In this document: positions 7,553 to 16,495 of the stretch, one piece after another
Layout of the letters: each line of letters starts with the position of its first letter
Numbering within the stretch: the first letter of the stretch is position 1
Source of the DNA: Acidovorax_G lacteus
GTDB taxonomy: Bacteria; Pseudomonadota; Gammaproteobacteria; Burkholderiales; Burkholderiaceae_C
Direction of reading: 5' to 3'
NCBI RefSeq assembly: GCF_039540375.1
Contig: NZ_BAABEX010000024.1
Span: 1 to 64,000 of the forward strand
DNA length: 64,000 nucleotides
Program-made: the position numbers and the translations under genes
The notes under the pieces: model-generated
The model's input: the letters and a program-made list of their open reading frames with translations, nothing else
What the model was told of the DNA's origin: nothing
Database searches by the model: none

Positions 7553-8602
7553 CTACGCCGTTGGAGCAGGCCGCCGGGGCTTGAACGCCAGTGCAGGCTG
7601 TTCCACCCAGTGCCACGACAACGCAGCCAGCGCGAACGAGCCCACCAGGGTGGCCGCCAGCGCCGAGCCAAAGCCCCAGTGCTGCGCACCCCAGACCACC
7701 AGCAGCTGCTGCACCGGGAAGGCATAGATGTACAGACCGTACGACACGTCGCCCCAGCGCCCTGCACGCCGCACCACGGGCCACGAGGCCTGGCCCAGCA
7801 GCACGGCCAGCCCGCCCAGGCCGAGGATCACGGCCTGCCCTGCCAGCGGCTGGGGGCCCCAGGCGTGCACTGCAACGCACAGGCCGACCCAGGCCACGGT
7901 GGCCGGCAGGATGCGGGCACGCCACGCATCGGCCCAGACGGCCAGCGTGCTGCCCAGCGCGAACACCATGCCGTACTGCAGACCAAACGACCAGGCGGGC
8001 ATGGGCGCTCCGGGCGGCGGGCTGTAGCGCCATTGCAGTGCGGCCATCAGCGCCAGCAGCACCAGGGGGGCCGCCCAGCGCGTGTGCGCAGCTCCCACCA
8101 CCCCGGCCAGCGCAAGCACCGCATAACAGCCGACTTCCAGCGGAATCGTCCACAGCGGGCCGTTCACCGAACCGGCGATCGGATGACTGTCAAACACCCC
8201 GGGCAGCGCAAAGCGGGTGTCAAGCCACAGGTTGCTGAGGTACAACCGTGTGCCCGCGTGGCTGAAGTAGTCTCGGAGCGGCTGCGTGGTCACCAGCGGG
8301 CCGAGCATCAGCACGCACAGCAGCACGGCCACCGTCAGGCCCGGCCAGATGCGCAGCGCGCGCCGCAGCGCAAAGCGGCCCAGGTGCGGGTCGGCTCGCC
8401 AGGACTGCGTGACCAGGTAGCCGCTGACGGCGAAGAACATCACCACGCCGAGCGCACCCGGCTCGTTGTGCGCGATCAGCGGCGTGGGCAGGCCCAGGAT
8501 CGGGAACTGATGCCCCCAGATCACCAAGAGCGCCGCAAGCAGGCGCAGGGCGTCAAAGTTGTTGCGGCGCGCCGCATCGGCGGCGTGCGCGGCACCGGCC
8601 AT
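7553..8602 (-). CDS. acyltransferase family 3 (OafA/YrhL-like) membrane protein
   Basis: A 349-residue protein with about ten membrane helices. The N-terminal motif NNFDALRLLAALLVIWGHQFP contains the catalytic-site His (H31) of acyltransferase-3 proteins, and FFAVSGYLVTQSW and the R-x10-RIWPGL region are also typical. Such enzymes O-acylate (usually acetylate) sugars of surface polysaccharides from the inner membrane. It begins 7 nt after purB and is probably co-transcribed; no polysaccharide genes lie nearby, so the substrate is unknown. Confidence 0.9.
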   Translation of the reverse strand: MAGAAHAADAARRNNFDALRLLAALLVIWGHQFPILGLPTPLIAHNEPGALGVVMFFAVSGYLVTQSWRADPHLGRFALRRALRIWPGLTVAVLLCVLMLGPLVTTQPLRDYFSHAGTRLYLSNLWLDTRFALPGVFDSHPIAGSVNGPLWTIPLEVGCYAVLALAGVVGAAHTRWAAPLVLLALMAALQWRYSPPPGAPMPAWSFGLQYGMVFALGSTLAVWADAWRARILPATVAWVGLCVAVHAWGPQPLAGQAVILGLGGLAVLLGQASWPVVRRAGRWGDVSYGLYIYAFPVQQLLVVWGAQHWGFGSALAATLVGSFALAALSWHWVEQPALAFKPRRPAPTA

Positions 8603-8609
8603 GGCGGGC

Positions 8610-9989
8610 TCAGACGCGGCGTGCGAGCTCGGCCGCCTTGCCGGTGTAGCTCGATGGCGTCATGGCCAGCAGGCGCTCCTTCTCGGCTTCAGGAATTTCG
8701 AGCGAACGGATCAGGCCGTGCAGGGCTTCGGCGGTGACGGTCTTGCCGCGGGTGACTTCCTTGAGCTTCTCATAGGCGCCCGGCACGCCGTAACGGCGCA
8801 TCACGGTCTGGATGGGTTCGGCCAGCACTTCCCACGAGGCGTCCAGGTCGGCCTGCAGCGCTTCTTCGTTGAGCTCGAGTTTGTTCAGGCCGGTGAGCAG
8901 CGACGCATAGGCCAGCGCCGCATAGCCCAGCGCCACGCCGATGTTGCGCAGCACGGTGCTGTCGGTCAGGTCGCGCTGCCAGCGGCTGACGGGCAGCTTC
9001 TCCGACAGGTGGCGCAGCAGCGCATTGGCCAGACCCAGATTGCCTTCGGCGTTCTCGAAGTCGATGGGGTTGACCTTGTGCGGCATGGTGGACGAGCCGA
9101 TCTCGCCCGCCTTGAGCTTTTGCTTGAAGTAGCCCAGGCTCACATAGCCCCAGATGTCGCGCGACAGGTCGATCAGGATGGTGTTGGCGCGGGCCACCGC
9201 GTCAAACAGCTCGGCCATGTAGTCGTGCGGCTCGATCTGGATCGAATACGGCTGGAAGGTCAGGCCCAGGCCCAGGGGCTCGGGCGTCTCCACCACCTTC
9301 TTGCTGAAGGCTTCCCAGTCGAAGTCGGGCCAGGCCGACAGGTGGGCGTTGTAGTTGCCCACGGCGCCATTCATCTTCCCCATGATCTTGACGCTGGCGA
9401 TGCGCTCGCAGGCGGCGCTCAGGCGCACCAGCACATTGGCCATTTCCTTGCCCACCGTGGTGGGGCTGGCCGTCTGGCCGTGGGTGCGGCTGAGCATGGG
9501 CACATCGGCATAGTTGTGCGCCATCTCGCGCAGCTTGAGCACGATGCGGTCCAGGCCCGGCAGGATCACCTGGTCGCGGCCCGAGCGGATCTGCAGCGCA
9601 TGGCTGGTGTTGTTGATGTCTTCGCTGGTGCAGGCGAAGTGCACGAACTCAGCCGCGCGCATCAATTCGGGCCGTGCCTCGAACTTGCTCTTGATCCAGT
9701 ATTCCACGGCCTTCACGTCGTGGTTGGTGGTCTTTTCGATCTCCTTGATCGCGGCCGAATCGGCTTCTGAGAAGTTCTTCACCAAGCCCAGCAGGTACGC
9801 GCGGGCGCCCGTGGTCAGCGGTTTGAATTCGGCAAAGCCGGCGTCAGACAGCGCGATGAACCACGCGACCTCCACCTGCACCCGGCGGTGCATGTAGCCA
9901 TGCTCGCTCATGATGGGGCGCAGCGCGGCAAGTTTGGAGGCATAGCGGCCGTCAAGCGGCGACAGGGCGGTGATGGTGGACAGGCTCAT
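8610..9989 (-). CDS. purB: adenylosuccinate lyase
   Basis: PurB catalyses two fumarate eliminations: SAICAR to AICAR, and adenylosuccinate to AMP, in purine synthesis. The 459-residue length is standard. The fumarase/aspartase signature GSSTMPHKVNP is present, with TSEDINNT and RTHGQTASPTTVGKE upstream. The ATG gives MSLSTITALSPLDGRYASK, the normal family start. It diverges from the glutathione S-transferase gene. Confidence 0.98.
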   Translation of the reverse strand: MSLSTITALSPLDGRYASKLAALRPIMSEHGYMHRRVQVEVAWFIALSDAGFAEFKPLTTGARAYLLGLVKNFSEADSAAIKEIEKTTNHDVKAVEYWIKSKFEARPELMRAAEFVHFACTSEDINNTSHALQIRSGRDQVILPGLDRIVLKLREMAHNYADVPMLSRTHGQTASPTTVGKEMANVLVRLSAACERIASVKIMGKMNGAVGNYNAHLSAWPDFDWEAFSKKVVETPEPLGLGLTFQPYSIQIEPHDYMAELFDAVARANTILIDLSRDIWGYVSLGYFKQKLKAGEIGSSTMPHKVNPIDFENAEGNLGLANALLRHLSEKLPVSRWQRDLTDSTVLRNIGVALGYAALAYASLLTGLNKLELNEEALQADLDASWEVLAEPIQTVMRRYGVPGAYEKLKEVTRGKTVTAEALHGLIRSLEIPEAEKERLLAMTPSSYTGKAAELARRV

Positions 9990-10102
9990 GGCCCGCGATT
10001 GTAGGCGGGGGCATCCCCCTCGCGTCAGGCGGGTGCAGGGCCGTGCCGATAGAATCGGCGGCCAGTTTCCGTCCCACGCTCCGTGCTCTGGAAAGCCACT
10101 CC

Positions 10103-10717
10103 ATGAAACTCATCGGTTCCTCCGCCAGCCCCTACGTGCGCAAGGTGCGCATCGTGATGGCCGAGAAAAAGCTCGATTACCAGTTCGTCCAGGAAAACGT
10201 TTGGGCCGACGACACGACCATCAGCACCTCCAATCCGCTGGGCAAGGTCCCGTGCCTGGTGATGGAAGGCGGTGAGGCCGTGTTTGATTCGCGCGTGATC
10301 GTCGAGTACCTCGACACGCTGTCGCCTGTGGGCAAGCTCATCCCTCCCAGCGGGCGCGAGCGTGCCGAGGTCAAGACCTGGGAAGCCCTGGCCGACGGCC
10401 TGGTGGATGCGGCCATCCTGGCGCGCCTGGAGGCGACCTGGGCCGGCCGCACGCCCGAGCAGCGCAGTCAGGCCTGGATCGACCGCCAGCTGCGCAAGGT
10501 GCACGACAGCCTCAAGGCCATGAGCCAGGGGCTGGGCGACAAGAATTACTGCAGCGGCATCCACCTGAGCCTGTCGGACATCGCGGTGGGCTGCGCCCTC
10601 GGCTGGCTCGAATTCCGCTTTCCCGAGATTGCCTGGCGCACCGAGTACCCCAACCTGGGCCGCTTGCTCGACCGCCTCATGCAGCGCCAGAGCTTCACCG
10701 ACACAAAACCGAGCTGA
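10103..10717 (+). CDS. glutathione S-transferase family protein
   Basis: A 204-residue protein. The thioredoxin-like N-terminal domain starts MKLIGSSASPYVRKVRI, with the active-site Ser region, the cis-Pro motif KVPCLV and DSRVIVEYLD for glutathione binding. A helical C-terminal domain follows (SDIAVGCALGWLEFRF is the N-capping/hydrophobic staple region). Substrate is unknown. The upstream ATG-like frame start gives non-conserved sequence, so the ATG at MKLIG was chosen. A TAGAAT hexamer at 10051-10056 is a plausible -10 box. Confidence 0.93.
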   Translation: MKLIGSSASPYVRKVRIVMAEKKLDYQFVQENVWADDTTISTSNPLGKVPCLVMEGGEAVFDSRVIVEYLDTLSPVGKLIPPSGRERAEVKTWEALADGLVDAAILARLEATWAGRTPEQRSQAWIDRQLRKVHDSLKAMSQGLGDKNYCSGIHLSLSDIAVGCALGWLEFRFPEIAWRTEYPNLGRLLDRLMQRQSFTDTKPS

Positions 10718-10734
10718 GCCACTGCGGCCTTGGC

Positions 10735-10764
10735 AAAAAAGCCGGCCCGAAGGCCGGCTTTTTT
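10735..10764. terminator. strong bidirectional rho-independent terminator
   Basis: AAAAAAGCCGGCC-CGAA-GGCCGGCTTTTTT forms a 13-bp stem (7 GC pairs plus A/T arms) with a CGAA tetraloop and T-runs on both strands. It sits between the convergent GST gene and the eight-gene lipid operon and should end both transcripts. Confidence 0.95.
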
Positions 10765-10782
10765 GTGCCTGGGCTGGTGTGG

Positions 10783-11229
10783 TTATTGGTTCGCGCGGCG
10801 CTTGAGCCAGCGCATGAGGCCGCCTACCACCGGCAGCTTTTCGTACAGTTCCTCGGCGGCGTCCCAGTAGTCGCGGTGCAGCGTGATGCGGCCGTCGGCA
10901 TCCAGCACCAGATGCGAGGCTCCGCGCACCGTCTGCGTCACGCCGCGGTGGTAGCTGCGAAAGGCGAACAGGAAGTCCCAGGTCAGAAAGCACTGGTCCC
11001 CCTGCACCACACGGCCTGTGACCACAAAGCGGGGCTGCTCCAGTGCCGTGAACATGTGGCGGAAGATGCCCTGGATGGCCGGAATGCCGCGCACCTCGTT
11101 GAACGGGTCCTTGAAGCGCGCGTCGGCGCTGTAGAGCTCGCCAATTCGGACCAGGTCGGCAGCGGACAGGTGTTCGAAGAACCCGACGATGCGCTCGACG
11201 GCGTCGGCAGAGGAAAGGTTGGATTGCAT
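10783..11229 (-). CDS. NTF2-like / SnoaL-like protein, last gene of lipid-modification operon
   Basis: A 148-residue protein of the cone-shaped NTF2-like fold (ELYSADARFKDPFNEVRG, FLTWDFLFAF, HLVLDADGRITLHRDYWDAAEELYEKLP). Members are small-molecule isomerases, hydratases or binding proteins; the substrate is unknown here. The start was set at the ATG that overlaps the preceding SDR stop by one base (TGATG), implying translational coupling. Within this operon a lipid-related substrate is a reasonable guess. Confidence 0.85.
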   Translation of the reverse strand: MQSNLSSADAVERIVGFFEHLSAADLVRIGELYSADARFKDPFNEVRGIPAIQGIFRHMFTALEQPRFVVTGRVVQGDQCFLTWDFLFAFRSYHRGVTQTVRGASHLVLDADGRITLHRDYWDAAEELYEKLPVVGGLMRWLKRRANQ

Positions 11230-12014
11230 CAAAGACCTGTGAAGCGGCGCACGGCCGGAAAGTACCACCGATAGGGCATGAGCCGCAGCAGCTTCATCAC
11301 CCGCGTGAAGCGCTTGGGGAAATGGATTTCGAACTGCCCCTGTTCCCAGCCGCGCACGATGGCCTGCGCCGCGGCTTCGGGCGAGATCAGCGCCGGCATG
11401 GTGAAGTCGTTGCCTGCGGTGAGGGGCGTGGCCACAAAGCCCGGGTTGATCACGCTCACGCCCATGCCCAGGTCGTGCAGATCGAGGTACAAGGCCTCGG
11501 CCAGGTTGATGAGCGCGGCTTTGGTCGGGCCGTAGGCCAGACTCTTGGGCAGCCCGCGGAAACCTGCCACGCTGCTGATCAGGCTCACGTGTCCGGCACG
11601 CTGGCCCGCACGCGCTGCTTGCACCATGGGGGGCAACACCGCGTCGAGCATGTGCAGTGCGCCCAGGTAATTGACCTGCTCATGGCGCAGCATTTCCTGC
11701 AGGTCGAACTCGGTGGCCCGCTGGTCCCGGTAGTGGCCCGCGCAGTAGCACACCAGGTCGGGTGCGCCCTGGGCCAGCACGCGGGCCGCGGCCTCGGTCA
11801 CCTGCGCACGGTCTGCGCTGTCGAAGGGCAGGGCCTGGCTGCCCGGGTGCTCCGCCACAAAGACCTGCAACGCCTCTGCATTGCGGGCCGACACCACCAC
11901 CTGCGCCCCGCGCGCGTGCAGCAGCGCAGCCGTGGCCCGGCCGATGCCGCTGGAGGCCCCGATCAGCCAGACGCGGCGACCTTGCCAGTCGCGGATCGGC
12001 GGGTTCAGGCTCAT
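11229..12014 (-). CDS. SDR family NAD(P)-dependent oxidoreductase
   Basis: A 261-residue classical short-chain dehydrogenase. The cofactor motif WLIGASSGIGRATA (GxxxGxG, residues 16-29) is at the N-terminus, a CAGH variant of NAG follows, and the catalytic S...YGPTK (Y-x3-K) is present. A cationic C-terminus (HFPKRFTRVMKLLRLMPYRWY) suggests membrane-surface association. The ATG overlaps the stop of the DUF3833 gene by 4 nt (ATGA). SDR genes occupy the same position in similar flavin-oxidoreductase/DUF1365/DUF3833 clusters of other proteobacteria. Confidence 0.92.
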   Translation of the reverse strand: MSLNPPIRDWQGRRVWLIGASSGIGRATAALLHARGAQVVVSARNAEALQVFVAEHPGSQALPFDSADRAQVTEAAARVLAQGAPDLVCYCAGHYRDQRATEFDLQEMLRHEQVNYLGALHMLDAVLPPMVQAARAGQRAGHVSLISSVAGFRGLPKSLAYGPTKAALINLAEALYLDLHDLGMGVSVINPGFVATPLTAGNDFTMPALISPEAAAQAIVRGWEQGQFEIHFPKRFTRVMKLLRLMPYRWYFPAVRRFTGL

Positions 12015-12550
12015 GGTGTGCGCTTGGTGAACGACAGCGTGATCTCGCCGAGCCGCACGCCAAACTTGCTCATGGTGGCGCGATTGAGCATCACGCGGTC
12101 GTCCACCAGATACATCCAGTCGTCGAGGTCGACGTGGTAGACCGTACCGTCCACCGGCAGCGCCAATGTGTAGGTCCAGCGGAATGCGTTGCCCACAGTC
12201 TGGCCACTCGCTTCGCCCACCACGTCTTCTGCGGTGCCGGTGTAGCGCCCGTCGGCATGTTTGGTGAGTCGCCAGATACGGCGTTGCGTGCTGCCGTCGG
12301 AATAGGTGAAGGCTTCGTCCAGGACGCCCTGGTTTCCTTCCCAGCGGCAGTCCATCACCACGGTGAAGCGGCGCACGATGCGGCCGCTGCGGTCCTGGAA
12401 GATGCCCCAGGCGTCCACGGTACCGTTGAAGTAACGGGCCAGGTCGAGCACGGGTTTCTCGGCCTGGTAATCCGACAGGCTCTGGCTGGCGCAACCGGTC
12501 AGCGCCAGAGGAGTGGCCGCGGCGGCCAGCAGGAGTGAGCGTCTTTGCAT
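12011..12550 (-). CDS. DUF3833 family lipoprotein
   Basis: A 179-residue predicted lipoprotein: MQRRSLLLAAAATPLALTGCAS ends in an LTGC lipobox, so the mature protein begins at Cys20. The mature part has the DUF3833 pattern YFNGTVDAWGIFQDRSGRIVRRF and WTYTLALPVDGTVYHVDLDDWMYL. It forms a lipocalin-like small beta-rich domain of unknown function, probably anchored on the periplasmic side of a membrane. It overlaps the SDR by 4 nt and follows the transporter gene by 5 nt. Confidence 0.92.
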   Translation of the reverse strand: MQRRSLLLAAAATPLALTGCASQSLSDYQAEKPVLDLARYFNGTVDAWGIFQDRSGRIVRRFTVVMDCRWEGNQGVLDEAFTYSDGSTQRRIWRLTKHADGRYTGTAEDVVGEASGQTVGNAFRWTYTLALPVDGTVYHVDLDDWMYLVDDRVMLNRATMSKFGVRLGEITLSFTKRTP

Positions 12551-12555
12551 GGTTT

Positions 12556-13866
12556 TCAGCCTTGGGCGGAAGTGGGGGCGAGGGCCGTGTGCGCGGGGCG
12601 CAGCACCCCCCACCAGAGTGCCGCAGCGGCGGCAAGTTTGAGCAGGCAGGGCAGCAGCGCGTAGGCCATGGTCAGCGTGGTCAAGCCTTCGGGCGTGCGG
12701 GTGCCGGGGCTGTAGCCCCACCATTGCAGCAGCGGCAGGGCCAGCCCTGCGGCCAGTGCCAGGTTGAGCTTGGTGGCGAAGTTCCACCAGCCAAAGTAAG
12801 CGCCTTCATGGCGGCCCTGGTCGCCTTCCTGGGCCACCACCCCGGCCAGCAGGGCGCTGGGCACAGCCAGGTCGGTGCCCAGGGCCACGCCCGACAGCGC
12901 ACACACCACCAGAAACGGCACGATGTCGCCCGTGCCCAGGCTCAGCGTCCAGACGAACACTGCCACGGCCAGCAGCATCCCGGCCAGCCAGGTGCGGCCC
13001 AGGCCGATGCGGGCCACCACACGCAGCCACAGGGGAATCGACAGCGCTGCACACAGGAAGTACGCGCCCAGAAACCACGACTCCTGGGCTGGCGCCGCCT
13101 GTAGCCGGTCTTGCACGAAGAACAGCACCAGCGTGGCTGGGATGGCGCTCGCAATGCCGTTGAGCACAAAGGCCAGTAGCAACCGTCGGAACGCAGGCCG
13201 CTGCAGGGGCCGCCACAGGGCGGAAGTGTCGGCCGTGCTGCCAGGCGCAGCCGGGGGGCGGGGGGCTCCACACCAGGCCAGCCACCCCACAGCGAGCGAG
13301 GCCGCGAACACGCTGAGCATCACGGGCAAACCGAACAGGCTGGGCAAGACCGACGCGGTGAGCACGCCAATCAGTGCGGCGCCCTCGCGCCAAGCCACAA
13401 TGCGCCCGCGCTGCAATTCATCACCGCCCAGACGCGCGCCCCAGGCCTGGTGGGCAATGCTGAGCTGGCTGTAAGCGAGGTAGGTCACGACGAGAGTCAC
13501 CAGCGCCCAGACGATCAGCGTGCCGGGGCTGGCTTGGGCAGCCTCCGGGGGCAGAAACAACGCACTCAGCCCTGCGGCCAGCAGCAAGGCCGAACCAGCG
13601 CCGATGCGCAGCACCGAGCTGGCAGAGCGGCCAAACAACCGGTCGCTCAGGCGGCCCAGCCACGGATCCACCCCTGCATCCAGCAGGCGTGCAGCCAGCA
13701 GTACGGTGCCCAGCGTCGCCAGTGGCATGCCGTACTCGCGTGCATAGTGGTTGGGCAGCAGTACGTACAACGGCAGGGCCACAAACGCCAGCGGCAGCCC
13801 CAGCAGGCCATAGGCCAGCCCTGCGCGCGCGCCGTGCACCGCCGGCGTGACCGTGGTCTGGCTCAT
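12556..13866 (-). CDS. MFS transporter, GPH (glycoside-pentoside-hexuronide:cation symporter)-like
   Basis: A 436-residue protein with about twelve membrane helices. The loop 2-3 motif DAGVDPWLGRLSDR resembles the MFS motif A of GPH/MelB-type carriers. It overlaps the chalcone-isomerase-like gene by 4 nt and is followed 5 nt later by DUF3833, so it is firmly inside the lipid operon. The cargo is unknown; sugar transport seems unlikely in this context, and a lipid or lysolipid cargo is possible. Confidence 0.88.
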   Translation of the reverse strand: MSQTTVTPAVHGARAGLAYGLLGLPLAFVALPLYVLLPNHYAREYGMPLATLGTVLLAARLLDAGVDPWLGRLSDRLFGRSASSVLRIGAGSALLLAAGLSALFLPPEAAQASPGTLIVWALVTLVVTYLAYSQLSIAHQAWGARLGGDELQRGRIVAWREGAALIGVLTASVLPSLFGLPVMLSVFAASLAVGWLAWCGAPRPPAAPGSTADTSALWRPLQRPAFRRLLLAFVLNGIASAIPATLVLFFVQDRLQAAPAQESWFLGAYFLCAALSIPLWLRVVARIGLGRTWLAGMLLAVAVFVWTLSLGTGDIVPFLVVCALSGVALGTDLAVPSALLAGVVAQEGDQGRHEGAYFGWWNFATKLNLALAAGLALPLLQWWGYSPGTRTPEGLTTLTMAYALLPCLLKLAAAAALWWGVLRPAHTALAPTSAQG

Positions 13867-14426
13867 GGGGCACCTGCAGGTCGCGCCGACGCGATCAGGG
13901 ATTGGCGCAGCGCAGGTTCAGAGGTTTGCGGTGAGAGCCAGATGCCGAAGAACAGGCGTGCGAACTCGGGGTCGGCCACCTCGCCGATGGTGCGTCCCCC
14001 CATCACAAACACCGCGCTGCCCCCGGGCGTGTACACACCGGTGAGCCGGTCGCCTGCCTTCACATCGGGCAGCGCCGCTTGCAGCTGGGCCTGCCAGCGC
14101 GCCCCTTGTTCTGGCGAGAAACGGCCCACCCGGCGCATTTCCTCGATGGACCGTTTGGCGATCGCCTCGGCGGAGAAGTCACGGAGGTACGTCAGTTCGA
14201 GCGCCAGCGGATGCGCGGCATAGTCGGCCGCATCGAAGCCCGGCCGGACCCACAGCCGGGCGCGGTACACCTCGAAGCCGAAGAAGCGCAACGTGCCCTG
14301 CCCCGCCAGTTGAGCCCCAGCGAGCGCACTGGGCGCCTCGTTGGCGTGCGCGGCCATTCCGGCAAGGGCGCAGGCCAGGGCCACTGCTGCCAGGGCGGCC
14401 GACGGCGGACGGGCGGTTCGGTGCAT
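13863..14426 (-). CDS. chalcone-isomerase-like secreted protein
   Basis: A 187-residue protein with a signal peptide (about residues 1-28, ending AAHANEAP). The mature part has the Chalcone_3 / chalcone-isomerase-like pattern: GQGTLRFFGFEVYRARLWVRPGF, ALELTYLRDFSAEAIAKRS and GDRLTGVYTPGGSAVF. Bacterial members have no proven isomerase activity; related folds bind fatty acids. The start follows the Cfa-like gene by 15 nt and the stop overlaps the transporter start. A periplasmic fatty-acid-binding role would suit the operon, but that is inference. Confidence 0.88.
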   Translation of the reverse strand: MHRTARPPSAALAAVALACALAGMAAHANEAPSALAGAQLAGQGTLRFFGFEVYRARLWVRPGFDAADYAAHPLALELTYLRDFSAEAIAKRSIEEMRRVGRFSPEQGARWQAQLQAALPDVKAGDRLTGVYTPGGSAVFVMGGRTIGEVADPEFARLFFGIWLSPQTSEPALRQSLIASARPAGAP

Positions 14427-14441
14427 GGCGAACTCCTGTGC

Positions 14442-15665
14442 TCAGTCCTTGACCAGCGTGTACTGCACCAGGTCGATGTTGCGCATGGCAAAGGCAGCTT
14501 CGCAGTAGGCGAGGTAGAACTCCCAGATGTGCATAAAGCGCTCGTCGAAGCCCAGCTGCAGGATGCGCTGACGCTGTGCCAGAAAGCGCTCGCGCCAGCG
14601 CTTGAGGGTTTCGGCATAGTCCTGGCCAAACGCGAACTCGTCTTCCACGCGCAGGCCGGCCGCAGCGGCTTCGCGGCGGAACTCGCTCGGGCACGGCAGG
14701 CAGCCGCCCGGGAAGATGTACTGCTGAATGAAGTCGGTCGAGCTGATGTAGCGGGCAAACAGACTGTCGTCGATCACGATGCTCTGGATGCACGCCCGTC
14801 CGCCGGACTTGAGCAGCCTGTGGACAGACTGGAAATAGGTGGGCCAGTATTCGCGGCCTACGGCCTCGATCATTTCGATGGAGCAGATCGCGTCGTAGGG
14901 GCCGTCGGCAATGTCGCGGTAGTCCTGCAGCCGCAGGTCGCTCTGGGCCGCCACACCCAGCCGCTGCATGCGCGCCTGCGCAAAGGCCAGTTGCTCGGTG
15001 GACAGCGTCACTCCGGTCACGTGCGCGCCGAATTCGCTGGTTCCCATCTCGGCCAACGCGCCCCAGCCGCAACCGATTTCCAGCACGCGGTCGCCCGGTT
15101 GCACCTGCGCCATGCGCAGGGCACGGCGCACCTTGGCATGCTGGGCCGTGCGCAAATCTCCATCGAGCGCACCTTCGAACCAGGCCGACGAGTAGTTCAT
15201 GGTGTCGTCCAGCCACAGCTCGTAGAACGCATTGCCCAGGTCGTAGTGGGCGTGGATGTTTTTCTGGCTGTTGGTGCGGGTGTTCCTGTTCAGCAGGTGT
15301 TTCAGGCGGTACAGCAGCCGGCCGGCCCAGGTGCCGTAGATCACACCTTCTACCTCCTGGCGGTTGGCAATAAACACCTTGAGCAGATCGGTCAGGTGCG
15401 GCGTGGTCCAGTCGCCTGCGATGTAGCTTTCGGCAAAGCCGATATCGCCCGACTTGAGCGCTGCCTGGCACACGTTCCAGTTCTTGAGCGTGATGGCCGC
15501 TGCGGGGCCGCCTCCCTGGCCAAAGTGCTGAAGGGTTCCGTCGGGCAGTTGCACGGTCAGGCTGCCGTGCTGCAGCCGCTCCATGAGTTTGAGGGCCGTA
15601 CGGGCCGCTGCCGGGGTGTCGTGGGGCAAGTCGCGGGAGGCACGGGAGGCGGTGGTCGTGTTCAT
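14442..15665 (-). CDS. cyclopropane-fatty-acyl-phospholipid synthase family SAM methyltransferase (possible UfaM-type)
   Basis: A 407-residue Cfa-family enzyme. The N-terminal lipid-binding domain is followed by the SAM site VLEIGCGWGALAEMG, then ICSIEMIEAVGREYW and QQYIFPGGCLPCPSEF, all family hallmarks. It methylates the double bond of unsaturated acyl chains in membrane phospholipid, yielding a cyclopropane or a methylated product. Because the two genes before it are a flavin oxidoreductase and DUF1365, the closest functional model is the furan-fatty-acid methylase of alphaproteobacteria. The ATG gives MNTTTASRASRD and lies 26 nt after DUF1365. Confidence 0.93.
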   Translation of the reverse strand: MNTTTASRASRDLPHDTPAAARTALKLMERLQHGSLTVQLPDGTLQHFGQGGGPAAAITLKNWNVCQAALKSGDIGFAESYIAGDWTTPHLTDLLKVFIANRQEVEGVIYGTWAGRLLYRLKHLLNRNTRTNSQKNIHAHYDLGNAFYELWLDDTMNYSSAWFEGALDGDLRTAQHAKVRRALRMAQVQPGDRVLEIGCGWGALAEMGTSEFGAHVTGVTLSTEQLAFAQARMQRLGVAAQSDLRLQDYRDIADGPYDAICSIEMIEAVGREYWPTYFQSVHRLLKSGGRACIQSIVIDDSLFARYISSTDFIQQYIFPGGCLPCPSEFRREAAAAGLRVEDEFAFGQDYAETLKRWRERFLAQRQRILQLGFDERFMHIWEFYLAYCEAAFAMRNIDLVQYTLVKD

Positions 15666-15691
15666 GGCGGTCTCGACGGGCAGAAAACGGA

Positions 15692-16495
15692 TCAACGGGT
15701 CACGATCGAGGCAGGCGCCTCGGGTTTGCGGTGGAAGCGCACGCGTTTGGCCCACAGCTGCAGTGCATGCCAGTGGATGCGGGCAATCACGGCCAGCGTC
15801 ATGGCCGGGTAGCCCCAGAGCGCTCGGCGCAGGGTGGCGGGCGTGACGGGTTCGAGCGTGCCGCTGACGCTGGTCTGGATCAGCGGGCCTTGGTCGTCGT
15901 CGTAGTCGATGCGCACCACTGTACGGCCGGCCGCAGCGTCGGGGCTGCCGGGCGTGCGCATGAATCGGAAACGATAGCCGCCACTGACCTCGCAAAACGG
16001 TGACACGTGGAAGACTTTGCGCGCCGCAAGCTCCTGGCCGTAGCGCGGCTGCTGGTCGAGCAGGTAGCAATGCCGCTCGCCGAACGTGTTGTTCACCTCG
16101 ACCAGGATGGCACGCAGACTGCCGTCCGGTCGATGGCAGTACCAGAAGCTCACCGGCTTGAATGTATAGCCCAGCACGCGCGGGTAGCAGTGCAGCCAGA
16201 CCTCGCCTGTGGCATCGTCGATGCCTTCGGCGCGCAGCAGACCGTCCAGCCACGCGAGTGCCCCGCCCTGCTCGGGGCCACGCCCATCACCATGATCGCA
16301 GTCGTGAAAGCTGATGGCGCCCCTGCGGTTCACCGCCAGCGCACCCGAATGTGCGGCGAGACGCCGCATCGGCAGCATCAGGAAAAACGTGGGATAGGCG
16401 AACGCGTGCCGCCGAGGGCGCAGCCGCGTGTGGCGCACCTGCCCGAAGCCCAGCAGCGGGCCCGTGGCGCGTACGTCTGCCGCCGCTGTGCTCAC
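15692..16495 (-). CDS. DUF1365 domain-containing protein (possible fatty-acid oxygenation step)
   Basis: A 267-residue protein with the DUF1365 hallmarks: LGFGQVRHTRLRPRRHAFAY at the start, then HCYPRVLGYTFKPVSFWYC and AILVEVNNTFGERHCYLL. DUF1365 genes almost always lie between a flavin amine-oxidase-like gene and a Cfa-like gene. As I recall, the counterpart in Rhodobacter sphaeroides is implicated in furan fatty acid formation. It overlaps the flavoprotein stop by 4 nt (ATGA), so the two are coupled. Confidence 0.92.
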   Translation of the reverse strand: MSTAAADVRATGPLLGFGQVRHTRLRPRRHAFAYPTFFLMLPMRRLAAHSGALAVNRRGAISFHDCDHGDGRGPEQGGALAWLDGLLRAEGIDDATGEVWLHCYPRVLGYTFKPVSFWYCHRPDGSLRAILVEVNNTFGERHCYLLDQQPRYGQELAARKVFHVSPFCEVSGGYRFRFMRTPGSPDAAAGRTVVRIDYDDDQGPLIQTSVSGTLEPVTPATLRRALWGYPAMTLAVIARIHWHALQLWAKRVRFHRKPEAPASIVTR